Shown: positions 40,286 through 48,825 of the stretch, in pieces | Numbering within the stretch: position 1 is the stretch's first letter | Layout: the number at the start of each line of letters is the position of its first letter | Assembly (NCBI RefSeq): GCF_028475105.1 | Contig: NZ_CP116936.1 | Span: 3,285,501 to 3,349,500 of the forward strand | Length of the DNA: 64,000 nucleotides | Direction: 5' to 3' | DNA from: Micromonospora sp. LH3U1 | GTDB taxonomy: Bacteria; Actinomycetota; Actinomycetes; Mycobacteriales; Micromonosporaceae | Notes under the pieces: generated by a model | Database searches by the model: none | Told to the model about the DNA's origin: nothing | The model's input: only the letters and a program-made list of their open reading frames with translations | Position numbers and translations under genes: made by a program

Positions 40286-42331
40286 ACCGGCCGACGCCGA
40301 CCTGCCAGCTTCGGACGACCAACCGCGTCCGGCCTCCGAGCGGTGGGACCGTGGCTGGCGTGGCGAGCTGGGCCGGCTGCTGGAGGTGGTCGCGCTGGTC
40401 GGGCTGGTGGTCACCCAGCCACTACTGGACGTGCTCGGCCGCAGCCCCGATTTCTTCCTGTTCCACCGCGCCGACCCGGCCCAGATCCTGCTGCTGGTCG
40501 CTCTCGTGACAGTGGTGCCCACGGTCGGAGTGGGACTGCTCGGCGCACTCAGCCGACTGGCCGGCCGGACCGCCCGCGCCCTCACCCACACCGGGCTGGT
40601 CGGGCTGCTGCTCGCCGCCCTCGCCGTGCAGGTGGGCCGGCACGTGACGCCGCTTCGGGGCGTACCGCTGCTGCTGGTGGCCCTGCTGGCCGGAGCCGCC
40701 GGCGCGGCCGCACATCGGCGGTGGCGGGTGCCGGGCCGGGTGCTGCGACTGGCCGCCGCCGGGCCGGTGGCCTTCGTGGCGCTCTTCCTGCTCGTCTCAC
40801 CCACCTCGGCGGTGGTCCTGCCGCGCAGCGACGGCGGCGCGGCCGGCACCGCGCAGGGCACGGGCGCGCACCCGCCGGTGGTCATGCTGATCCTCGACGA
40901 ACTGCCGCTGGTCAGCCTGCTCGGCGCCGACGGGCGGATCGACGCGACCAGGTACCCGCATTTCGCCGAGCTGGCCGGCGGCTCGACCTGGTACCGCAAC
41001 GCCACCGGGGTCAGCGGGTGGACCCCGAACGCGCTGCCCGCGATGCTCACCGGCCGCTACCCGGCGCGGCCGGTCGCCCCGCACTACTCGCAGTACCCGG
41101 ACAACATCTTCACCGCCTTCGGCGGCCTGTACGACATCCGCGCCGAGGAGAGCATCACCCGACTGTGCCCGCCCAGCCGCTGTGAGCAGCCGGTCACCCC
41201 GGAGCAGGGGCTCGGCGTGCTGGTCCGGGAAACCGGCAAGTTGCTCGGCCAGGTCGCCGGGCCGACGGCCACCCGGGTCGACCCGGAGGACTCCTACCGG
41301 GAGCAGACCCGGGCCGAGGCCGGCCTGGACGCCGCCGAGCCGGTGCCGGCCGACCCGAAGTTCCGCTGGGACAGCCTGGACGACAACCAGCCGGCCCGCT
41401 TCACCAGCTTCCTGGCCGGGCTGAAGCCGACAACCCGGCCCACCCTGCACTTCCTGCACCTGCTGATGCCGCACTCGCCGTGGGCGTACCTGCCGTCCGG
41501 GGCGCGCTACGACGCCCCCGAGGACCTGCCCAACGATGGCACCGGTTGGGTCGAGCTGGCCCGGCAGAGGCACCTCGCCCAGCTCGGCTACACCGACCGG
41601 CTGATCGGCGAGACCCTGCGGACCCTGCGCGCCAGCGGCCTCTACGACCAGGCCCTCGTCGTGGTGACCGCCGACCACGGGGTCAGCTTCCGCCCCGGAG
41701 CCCAGGGTCGGGGCATGGACGCCATCAAGGCCGCCGCCGGCGAGGTCGCCTGGGTGCCGATGTTTGTCAAGGAGCCCCACCAGCAGACCGGCCGGGTGGA
41801 CGACCGCAACTGGGAGCACGTCGACCTGCTGCCGACCGTGGCCGACGAGGCCAACATCCGGCTGCCCTGGCGGGTCGACGGCCGCTCCGCCCGGCAGGCC
41901 CCGCGCACCGACGGCACGAAGCACTTCTACGACCGCCCCGGCGAACCGGTCACCTTCCCGGGCGGGGTGCCCGCCCCGCCGCCGCAGCCGACGCCGCACC
42001 CCTGGTCGGCACCGACGTGCGCGCCGGCCCGGCCGGGGGCAGCGCCCGGGTCGCCGACCTGGCCGCCTTCACGGCCATGGATCCGGACACCGGCACCCTC
42101 CCGGCGCTCGTCTGGGGGGACGTCCCGGACCGGATCCCGGACGGCACGCTGCTGGCGGTGGCCGTCAACGGCCGGATCGGGGCCGTCGTCCCGGTGGTGC
42201 CGGCAGACCCGGGCGGACGCCGGTTCGCCGCACTGCTCACCGACGACAAGCTGTTCCACGCCGGCACCAACCGGCTCGACGTCTTCCAGGTCGCGACGGA
42301 CGGTACGCTGCGACGCCTCGCGCTGTCCTGA
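40278..42331 (+). pseudogene. Membrane sulfatase/LtaS-like protein, frameshifted near its C-terminus
   Basis: ATG 40278 overlaps the methyltransferase. Membrane helices occupy about 35-175, then an alkaline-phosphatase-superfamily domain (about 198-560) with 'VVMLILDELP', 'GWTPNALPAMLTGRYP' (Thr249, nucleophile as in LtaS-type phosphotransferases), 'LLMPHSPW' and 'VVVTADHGVSF'. After 'FPGGVPAPPP' (near 41985) the frame turns into arginine/proline-rich nonsense running to 42458. The adjacent frame continues sensibly ('PLVGTDVRAGPAGGSARVADLAAF' to 'TDGTLRRLALS') and stops at 42331. Loss of one base in the GC run near 41968-42000 explains this. Possibly an assembly error in a working gene. Confidence 0.8.
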
Positions 42332-42505
42332 CCTGGTCCCAGATTCGTCCCGGGTACCGGGATGCCGGGTTTCCCTTCGGCCTGGTCGGGAATCGGGTGA
42401 CGCAGGCCTCACCGGCGAACCACGGCGGGCGTTGTCCCCCGAGCCGCAATTACGGTAGAAGCGAAGGCAATTCAACGTAGATCTGCCGGCGAAGCGAGGA
42501 ACCAC

Positions 42506-43789
<1,284 letters not shown>

Positions 43790-43809
43790 CCTCCGCTTTT
43801 CGCACCACC

Positions 43810-43845
43810 GGCAGGCCGTCGACCCACCCGGGTCGGCGGCCTGCC
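43810..43845 (+). terminator. Hairpin after citrate synthase
   Basis: GGCAGGCCGTCGACCC (43810-43825) pairs with 43830-43845 with one G-U type mismatch and a 4-nt loop. It starts 21 bp beyond the stop codon and is followed by TTTCCC. Confidence 0.8.
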
Positions 43846-43864
43846 GCCTTTCCCGGCGTCCGGC

Positions 43865-43945
43865 CTTGATCGACTCCGTTTCCTTGAAGCCGGGCTATCC
43901 GTCGCCTGGGATGCCGCGACTTTCAAGGAAACGGAGTCGATCAAG
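43865..43945. repeat. Perfect 24-bp inverted repeat (TTGATCGACTCCGTTTCC arms)
   Basis: 43865-43888 and 43922-43945 are exact reverse complements (CTTGATCGACTCCGTTTCC, then TTGAA) separated by 33 bp. It lies just past the citrate synthase terminator, between convergent genes. An eroded relative is at 4110-4185. Confidence 0.92.
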
Positions 43946-43965
43946 CCGAGGCCCGCGCCAGGGGG

Positions 43966-44616
43966 TCAGAAGGCAGAGATGTCGTGTGCCCGCTCGCTGC
44001 GGCTGAGGGCACTGATCAGCGCGGACTGGCCGTGACGCCGCACGGCCAGTCGTACCAGCAGGTCGCGTACGGGGTCGAAGACTTCCGCCGGGAACGTTGG
44101 CGTGGGCACTCCGACGCTCACGGCGAGGTCGTCGGAGTGGACCACGATCTCCAGCTGGCGGGTCAACAGGAACTCGCTGCGCCGCAGGGACCAGCCCTGC
44201 CACGGGATCGGGACGACGTCGCGGGCGGCCCCTCGCGCAAGCAGGTCGCCGACCTCCCGCAGCGCGACGGCGGAGCGGTCGTGCAGGTCTGCCGGCCCCC
44301 GTACGGCTTCGGCTTCGTCGGGACCTGAGGCGACCGAAGCCTCGTCGGGAGACCCCTCGGTGACCCACGCGGCCCGCTCGTAGTGGTCGTCGGCGGCCTC
44401 CAGGAGCAGCAGGTCGGTCGGCGTCGGTAGCAGCTCCGCCGCGCGTACCGCCTGACGCCCCAGGTGGCACGCCAGGGCTCCCACGGACAGGTGCGGCAGC
44501 GCGCTCGGGCTCGACCACTGCTCCGAGACCTCGGGGCGTCGGATCAGGTCCAGCGCGATCGAGGCGGCGATCGGGAAGGCGGCATCCAGGGCATCGACAG
44601 GACGAGGCATCCGCAC
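43966..44616 (-). CDS. Maleylpyruvate isomerase family (mycothiol-dependent, DinB-like) protein
   Basis: This 216-residue protein belongs to the DinB/mycothiol-dependent maleylpyruvate isomerase fold: N-terminal four-helix bundle with 'LPHLSVGALACHLGRQAVRAAELL' (metal His), 'RRSEFLLTRQLEIVVHSDDLAVSVG' (His-Asp motif) and C-terminal 'VRRHGQSALISALSR'. The three His positions match the metal site of the family, which works with mycothiol as thiol cofactor. The substrate is unknown. It is the last gene of normal base composition before the lower-GC cassette. Confidence 0.85.
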   Translation of the reverse strand: MRMPRPVDALDAAFPIAASIALDLIRRPEVSEQWSSPSALPHLSVGALACHLGRQAVRAAELLPTPTDLLLLEAADDHYERAAWVTEGSPDEASVASGPDEAEAVRGPADLHDRSAVALREVGDLLARGAARDVVPIPWQGWSLRRSEFLLTRQLEIVVHSDDLAVSVGVPTPTFPAEVFDPVRDLLVRLAVRRHGQSALISALSRSERAHDISAF

Positions 44617-44902
44617 ATCCTGACAGGCCCGGCCGGTCAGCGCCGAACTCGCAAGCCCGAGCTCAGGCGCCGCAACGACGACACGATCACCACCAGCATG
44701 GGTGGTTGCAGTATTAAGGGCGCGGCGATCTCACCTGACCACGTTACGAAACGCTACATTAGCTCCGGGACTTCGCAAAGCTATACGAATCGAAGGTTGT
44801 TCACGCAGAAGCCCGCCCTGGTGTCTGGCCAATCATTTGCGGCATTCGACTAGAATGGCCACGTCCGATAGCCGGAGAAGAGCGCTCCCGAGAGGGACAA
44901 CG

Positions 44903-45634
44903 ATGGGGAATTGGATCCTTGGTCTGCTGGCCAACGTCGTCGCGGCGCCAATTGCATTCGCGCTCGGTTACCTTTATCGCCAACGCGAATGGATGGTAAG
45001 AAGACTCCGCGGGCTCGGAGAATTCATTATCTTCTCTCCGCGCGGTGAGACACTGGTTGTGTGTGGAAGTCAAGCGGCAATCGGGGACGTCAACCGAATC
45101 ATCCGTGCGGGTGACGTCGCAGCCATGCTGGAGGTTTCCTTGGAGGCTTTGAATTACAATTCCTCCAGCCGTGTCACGGTCGCGACGGTCGAGGAGGTCG
45201 ACTCTTCCGCGACCAGCAGGAGGGATTGCATCTTCGTCGGAGGACCTTATGTGAACTCTTTCAGCAAGGCTGCCTTGCGCGCACTTGAGGCACAAGGCAA
45301 GGAATTGGTGAAATTTGATGCCTATACCGTTGTGGTCGCAGGTTACGAGCCCTCGACGCCAGTCCTGGACGGAACGCAGATAGTCACCGATTTCGGCGTT
45401 ATATACACCTTTCCGAACCCAGCCGACTCGAAGAAGCGTGTGACCATCATCTGCGGTTCTCTCCGTGTGGGAACTCTGGCCGCAGCGAGGACACTCTCGT
45501 CGCGAGAGTTCAAGCGGTCAATCCGTAAGGTTGGCCGATCGGCTCATCACTGCACGCTTATTCGCGCAGACGTTGCCGAACGCGATATCGCCACGTCCAG
45601 GATAGTACACTCACTAACGAGGAATTTGGAATAA
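44903..45634 (+). CDS. Membrane-anchored protein of unknown family (lower-GC cassette, gene 1)
   Basis: ATG 44903 follows AGAGGGA; 243 residues. One N-terminal membrane helix (about 4-24, 'WILGLLANVVAAPIAFALGYLY'), then a cytosolic alpha/beta domain with 'LVVCGSQAAIGDVNR' (51-65), 'DCIFVGGPYVNSFSKAAL' (GGPxxN at 113-118), 'DFGVIYTFPNP' (163-173) and 'ICGSLRVGTLAAAR' (183-196). The alternating Gly-rich loops suggest a Rossmann-like, possibly nucleotide-sensing fold; I cannot name the family. G+C is about 57% by eye against 70% or more nearby. It is coupled (TAATG overlap) to the GH84-like gene, so they act together. Confidence 0.75.
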   Translation: MGNWILGLLANVVAAPIAFALGYLYRQREWMVRRLRGLGEFIIFSPRGETLVVCGSQAAIGDVNRIIRAGDVAAMLEVSLEALNYNSSSRVTVATVEEVDSSATSRRDCIFVGGPYVNSFSKAALRALEAQGKELVKFDAYTVVVAGYEPSTPVLDGTQIVTDFGVIYTFPNPADSKKRVTIICGSLRVGTLAAARTLSSREFKRSIRKVGRSAHHCTLIRADVAERDIATSRIVHSLTRNLE

Positions 45635-46683
45635 TGACCACTGAACACCGAGGCGCCCCTCTTGGCATCGTCGAGGCAACAAAGGGTGCGAGTTGGTCCA
45701 GTGACGAGCGAGTGCTATTCGTAGAACACCTCGCACGGGAAGGGTTAGCGTTCTACCTGCTGGGGTCCAGGCCTCACCTACAGCACAGGTCCGCTCTTGT
45801 CGCATTTTCTCGGAACAGCGACGCGGAAATCTCTCGGTTGGCCCCGATTTCAAGGTCCACTGGACTGGCACTGGGCATTTCTGCCTTTTTCGAGGAAGCG
45901 CTCGTCCGCTCGTCGCGTGACATCTCGGTCATTGTGGAAAGCCTGCAGAACGCGGACTTCATTGGTGATATCAAGACGCTGCTCCTGCGGTTCGACGGCG
46001 CACCACTACGAGGCCGTCACCTGTTAGCCGATATCCAGGTGGAGATCGTTCATGCGATCTCGTCGTCCTTCGGCTTGACGATGCAAATTGTGGTATGCCC
46101 AACGCTCTACGCGGACGATGTGAGCGAGATCGGCATCTCCGACTCCGAAAGAGACCGCTATCGACAGACCTTGTCGCAGATTGACGCCAGCGTCTCGATA
46201 TTTTGGAGTGGCCCTACGCTCATGAGTGATCGCATTACTCATGGGGCCGTGGAAAGGGTGACAGAGCAATATCAGCGCAAACCGGCCCTCTGGTACAACT
46301 TTCCCGTCAACGACGGCCGCGGTTACGAAAGCCGCTTGCGGTTGATCCCTGAGATAGAGGACGTGCAGCAAACTCTCGGCGGCTTCGATATGGTCGCCTT
46401 CAACCCCATGAGGCAGCTTCGACTGTCGGAAATACCGATCATCTCGGCGATGCGGGCGATCCAATCGAGGCGCAGCGACTGGAGCGATATCACCCAAACC
46501 GTCTGTATCGAGACTCTGGGGTTGGATGTAGGTGAGGTTGTCTGGTCGAATATCACCAGGCTTGACCACAGAGATAGACTGTGGCCATCTATAGACGAAG
46601 CGATCGGTTTGGCCCTCAAGGGCAAGAAGTCTCCATACGCTCTGGAATTGAGGACGTGGCTCGATCAAGCTCCGTCGACTTGA
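45634..46683 (+). CDS. GH84 (O-GlcNAcase/hyaluronidase)-like protein with altered active site
   Basis: This 349-residue protein matches the NAGidase/GH84 barrel: 'GIVEATKGASWSSDERVLF' (like GxxEGFYGxxWSxxER), 'LLLRFDGAPL' (strand 4), 'QIVVCPTLYADD', 'SIFWSGPTLMSDRIT', 'ALWYNFPVNDGRG' and 'MVAFNPMRQLRLSEIPI'. Active GH84 enzymes have a consecutive Asp pair, the second being the general acid; here the pair is Asp121-Gly122, so hydrolysis is doubtful and a sugar-binding role is possible. No signal peptide is visible, so it is cytosolic. Lower G+C than the surroundings suggests transfer. Middle gene of the cassette. Confidence 0.75.
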   Translation: MTTEHRGAPLGIVEATKGASWSSDERVLFVEHLAREGLAFYLLGSRPHLQHRSALVAFSRNSDAEISRLAPISRSTGLALGISAFFEEALVRSSRDISVIVESLQNADFIGDIKTLLLRFDGAPLRGRHLLADIQVEIVHAISSSFGLTMQIVVCPTLYADDVSEIGISDSERDRYRQTLSQIDASVSIFWSGPTLMSDRITHGAVERVTEQYQRKPALWYNFPVNDGRGYESRLRLIPEIEDVQQTLGGFDMVAFNPMRQLRLSEIPIISAMRAIQSRRSDWSDITQTVCIETLGLDVGEVVWSNITRLDHRDRLWPSIDEAIGLALKGKKSPYALELRTWLDQAPST

Positions 46684-46696
46684 GGAGGGAGCCTGG

Positions 46697-47428
46697 ATGA
46701 TTCTTCACCATGGGTCGCCGACGATCTCCATCGTCCTTCCAGCTCACAACGAGGCTAGGCACCTGCCTTCCACCATCACAGTATTGAGCCGGTATCTGGA
46801 GGGCCTCGTAGAGCAGTACGAGATCCTGGTCGTGGACGACGGCAGTACTGACGGCACACACCTCACTCTTGTCGAAGACAACAGGGTCACCCTTATTCGG
46901 CATCCCCTCAGGTTGGGGAAGGGTGCCGCGCTGCGAACGGGCATTACCGAGTCCGCGGGCATCTACGTCGCCTATACCGATGCGGATCTACCAGTGGAGC
47001 CGTCGTCGATTGGGCTGGCATTCCAGATCGTCACTGAGAACAACGCCACGCTCGCCATCGGTGACCGGCGGCATCCTGGATCCATAGTTATTGGGAATGC
47101 GACACGCAGCAGACGCGTCACCAGCCGAATATTCAATATGTTCACCCGCGCGGTTCTGCTGCCTGAAGTACGCGACACCCAGTGTTGCATGAAGATGGCC
47201 CTTGGGACCTCACTGAGGTCGATCGTCAGAAATGTATCCACTGATGGCTACAGCTTCGACGCCGAATTGATCTACCTCGCCAAAAAAGCCGGCATGACGA
47301 TCGCGGCGTGCCCCGTTGTGTGGCGAGACATTCGAGCAAAGCTAGGGCCGGTGGAGTCTCTCCTGTTGTTGCTCAGGATGATGAACGACGCGTGGCGGGT
47401 AGCGTCCAGAAATGGTCGCGTGGCCTGA
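46697..47428 (+). CDS. GT2 glycosyltransferase, dolichyl-phosphate-sugar-synthase-like
   Basis: ATG 46697 after GGAGGGAG gives 243 residues. A GT-A domain with 'ISIVLPAHNEARHLPSTI', 'ILVVDDGSTDGT', 'LGKGAALRTGITESAGIYVAYTDADLPV' (DAD metal motif) and 'VRDTQCCMKMALG', the pattern of polyprenyl/dolichyl-phosphate glucose or mannose synthases. No C-terminal membrane helices, so it is a soluble or peripheral enzyme. It starts 13 bp after the GH84-like gene and is the last gene of the cassette. The sugar may be the ligand of its GH84-like partner; that is inference. Confidence 0.88.
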   Translation: MILHHGSPTISIVLPAHNEARHLPSTITVLSRYLEGLVEQYEILVVDDGSTDGTHLTLVEDNRVTLIRHPLRLGKGAALRTGITESAGIYVAYTDADLPVEPSSIGLAFQIVTENNATLAIGDRRHPGSIVIGNATRSRRVTSRIFNMFTRAVLLPEVRDTQCCMKMALGTSLRSIVRNVSTDGYSFDAELIYLAKKAGMTIAACPVVWRDIRAKLGPVESLLLLLRMMNDAWRVASRNGRVA

Positions 47429-47463
47429 CCCGAATCAAGACCCCGACGCCTGCGAGCCCGGAC

Positions 47464-47820
47464 TCAAGGCAGCGGGACCAGGTAGGAATCGACGCGCGCG
47501 ATGAGACCGTCGCGGAACGTGAAAAGGTCGTTGAACGCGAACTGGAACGGCCCGTGGTCGACGCTGACGCCGCGGCCCTCGCCCGTGGTGACGACCACCG
47601 GCCCGTCCTCGTGGACACGCTGGACGTCGAGCTCAGGGCTGCCGGTGAATCCGGGGTTCTCGATCTCGCCGTCGAACTCCGCCTTGCCGTGGGTGGTCCG
47701 GTGGCCGTGGATGACCCACTCGACGTCGTCGGTGAGGGTCGCGAGGATGCGCGGGTGGTCGCTCGTCCGGAACCCGGCGAAGTATTCCGCGACGAGGTCG
47801 CGTTGGGTCGTCTGCGTCAT
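47464..47820 (-). CDS. SnoaL/NTF2-like protein
   Basis: This 118-residue cone-shaped NTF2-like domain has 'DLVAEYFAGFRTSDHPRILATLTDDVEWVIHG', 'VHEDGPVVVTTGEGRGVS' and 'FNDLFTFRDGLIARVDSYLVPLP'. The family includes polyketide cyclases, isomerases and simple binding proteins; catalysis cannot be inferred. It is the last gene of an ArsR-SRPBCC-SnoaL operon, starting with an ATGA overlap with the SRPBCC gene. Such operons are common small stress or xenobiotic loci. Confidence 0.85.
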   Translation of the reverse strand: MTQTTQRDLVAEYFAGFRTSDHPRILATLTDDVEWVIHGHRTTHGKAEFDGEIENPGFTGSPELDVQRVHEDGPVVVTTGEGRGVSVDHGPFQFAFNDLFTFRDGLIARVDSYLVPLP

Positions 47821-48299
47821 GTCGTTCTCCGTCGTGGTGTTGCTTCAACGTGTGCAGCCTCGTCGTGCCGCAGGTGTGTGGCGAGGGCGTCGAGGATCGA
47901 GGCGAGCCCGTCGACTGCCTGGGCGATCCGCAGCTCGGGGGGAAGCCGGCGCTGGTGGACGGTCAGGTCCGAGCCGTCGCCGGCGGCTTGCACGGTGACG
48001 GTCGTGCGAAGACCGGTCACGGGTTCGTCGAACACGAGCTCGTGCGGGGCGGTGATGCGCACGTAGACGAACCGGAGCTGGTGCGTCGCACCGTCCGGCG
48101 CGCGGGTGTCCAGCGCGAACACGCCGCCCGGACGCAGGTCGACGGTGACGGACTCCGGGGGCACGGTGGCATGCGAACCGCCCCAGAACGCCGCGATGCC
48201 CGCCGGTGAGGTGAAGGCGGCCCACACGCGTTCCGGTGCCGCCGGGAGATGGCGCCGGGCGATCAGTTCGTCGCCACGGAGCTCCGCGCGCGCGGTCAA
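47817..48299 (-). CDS. SRPBCC (AHSA1-like) protein
   Basis: TTG 48299 (MTARAELRGDELIARRHLPAAPERVWAAF) gives 160 residues and matches the usual start of the family; ATG 48359 is an in-frame alternative adding 20 unusual residues. The START/SRPBCC fold shows 'PAAPERVWAAFTSPAGIAAFWGG', 'VDLRPGGVFAL' and 'PHELVFDEPV'. These proteins bind hydrophobic ligands. A 41-bp tandem duplication at the junction with the ArsR gene has displaced the start, and the expected ATGA overlap now leads to a 14-codon dead end. Confidence 0.82.
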   Translation of the reverse strand: MTARAELRGDELIARRHLPAAPERVWAAFTSPAGIAAFWGGSHATVPPESVTVDLRPGGVFALDTRAPDGATHQLRFVYVRITAPHELVFDEPVTGLRTTVTVQAAGDGSDLTVHQRRLPPELRIAQAVDGLASILDALATHLRHDEAAHVEATPRRRTT

Positions 48300-48378
48300 C
48301 GGACCGCTCCGCCACGGAGATTCGCGCTGGCGTCGGTCATCGGACCGCTCCGCCACCATCGAGCTTCGCGCGGGCGGT
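48294..48378. repeat. Tandem duplication at the ArsR/SRPBCC gene junction
   Basis: 48294-48334 and 48335-48378 are copies. The first 21 bp (GGTCAWCGGACCGCTCCGCC then AC) differ by one base, and the following 16 bp (GAGATTCGCGCTGGCG against GAGCTTCGCGCGGGCG) by two, with a 3-bp indel. One copy carries the ArsR stop. Confidence 0.8.
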
Positions 48379-48723
48379 CGACGGAGCGTCGCCGCTGAGA
48401 TGCTGTTCCAGGGCGTCGAGTCGGTCGTCCCACGCGCGACGCTGGTCGTCGATCCACCCGCTGAGCAACGACAGCTGATCGGCTCGAAGCCGGCAGGGGC
48501 GCCTGGTGCCCTCGCGTCGTTGTTCGACCAGGCCACAGCGCCGCAGGACACCGACGTGGTGGGAGATCGCCTGTGGGGTCAGGTCGAACGGTTCGGCGAG
48601 CTCTCCCACCGTCGCGTCACTCTGCGCGAGACGCGTCACCAGGGCGCGACGGACGGGGTCGCCGAGAGCGGCGAAGGCCGAGTCGAGATCGGGGGTGGAT
48701 GTCGCGAGTGAGGAGGACACCAC
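48337..48723 (-). CDS. ArsR-family transcriptional regulator
   Basis: This 128-residue winged-helix protein has 'AFAALGDPVRRALVTRLAQSDATVGELAEPFDLTPQAISHHVGVLRRCGLVEQRREGTRRPCRLR', a classic ArsR/SmtB recognition unit without the Cys metal motif (ELCVC), so not metal-sensing. In ArsR-SRPBCC pairs the regulator usually represses its own operon. The C-terminal tail contains 'WIDDQRRAWDDRLDALEQHL', a dimerisation helix. It is the first gene of the three-gene leftward operon. Confidence 0.9.
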   Translation of the reverse strand: MVSSSLATSTPDLDSAFAALGDPVRRALVTRLAQSDATVGELAEPFDLTPQAISHHVGVLRRCGLVEQRREGTRRPCRLRADQLSLLSGWIDDQRRAWDDRLDALEQHLSGDAPSTARAKLDGGGAVR

Positions 48724-48825
48724 CCCACCCTAAGGCAAACAATCGCTTGCGCAAATGACCATTTGCAAAAGCCGTCGGGATGTCCCCTCGCAGGGACACC
48801 CCGACGGCGGCGAGGCGAGAGTCGA

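Noticed and set aside
42332..42458. Extended C-terminus of the sulfatase-like protein
   Set aside because: The residues are frame-shifted nonsense; the true C-terminus ends at 42331 in the neighbouring frame.
44617..44902. tRNA gene or attachment site as insertion point of the low-GC cassette
   Set aside because: No T-loop GTTCRA with matching acceptor stem, no flanking direct repeat and no integrase.
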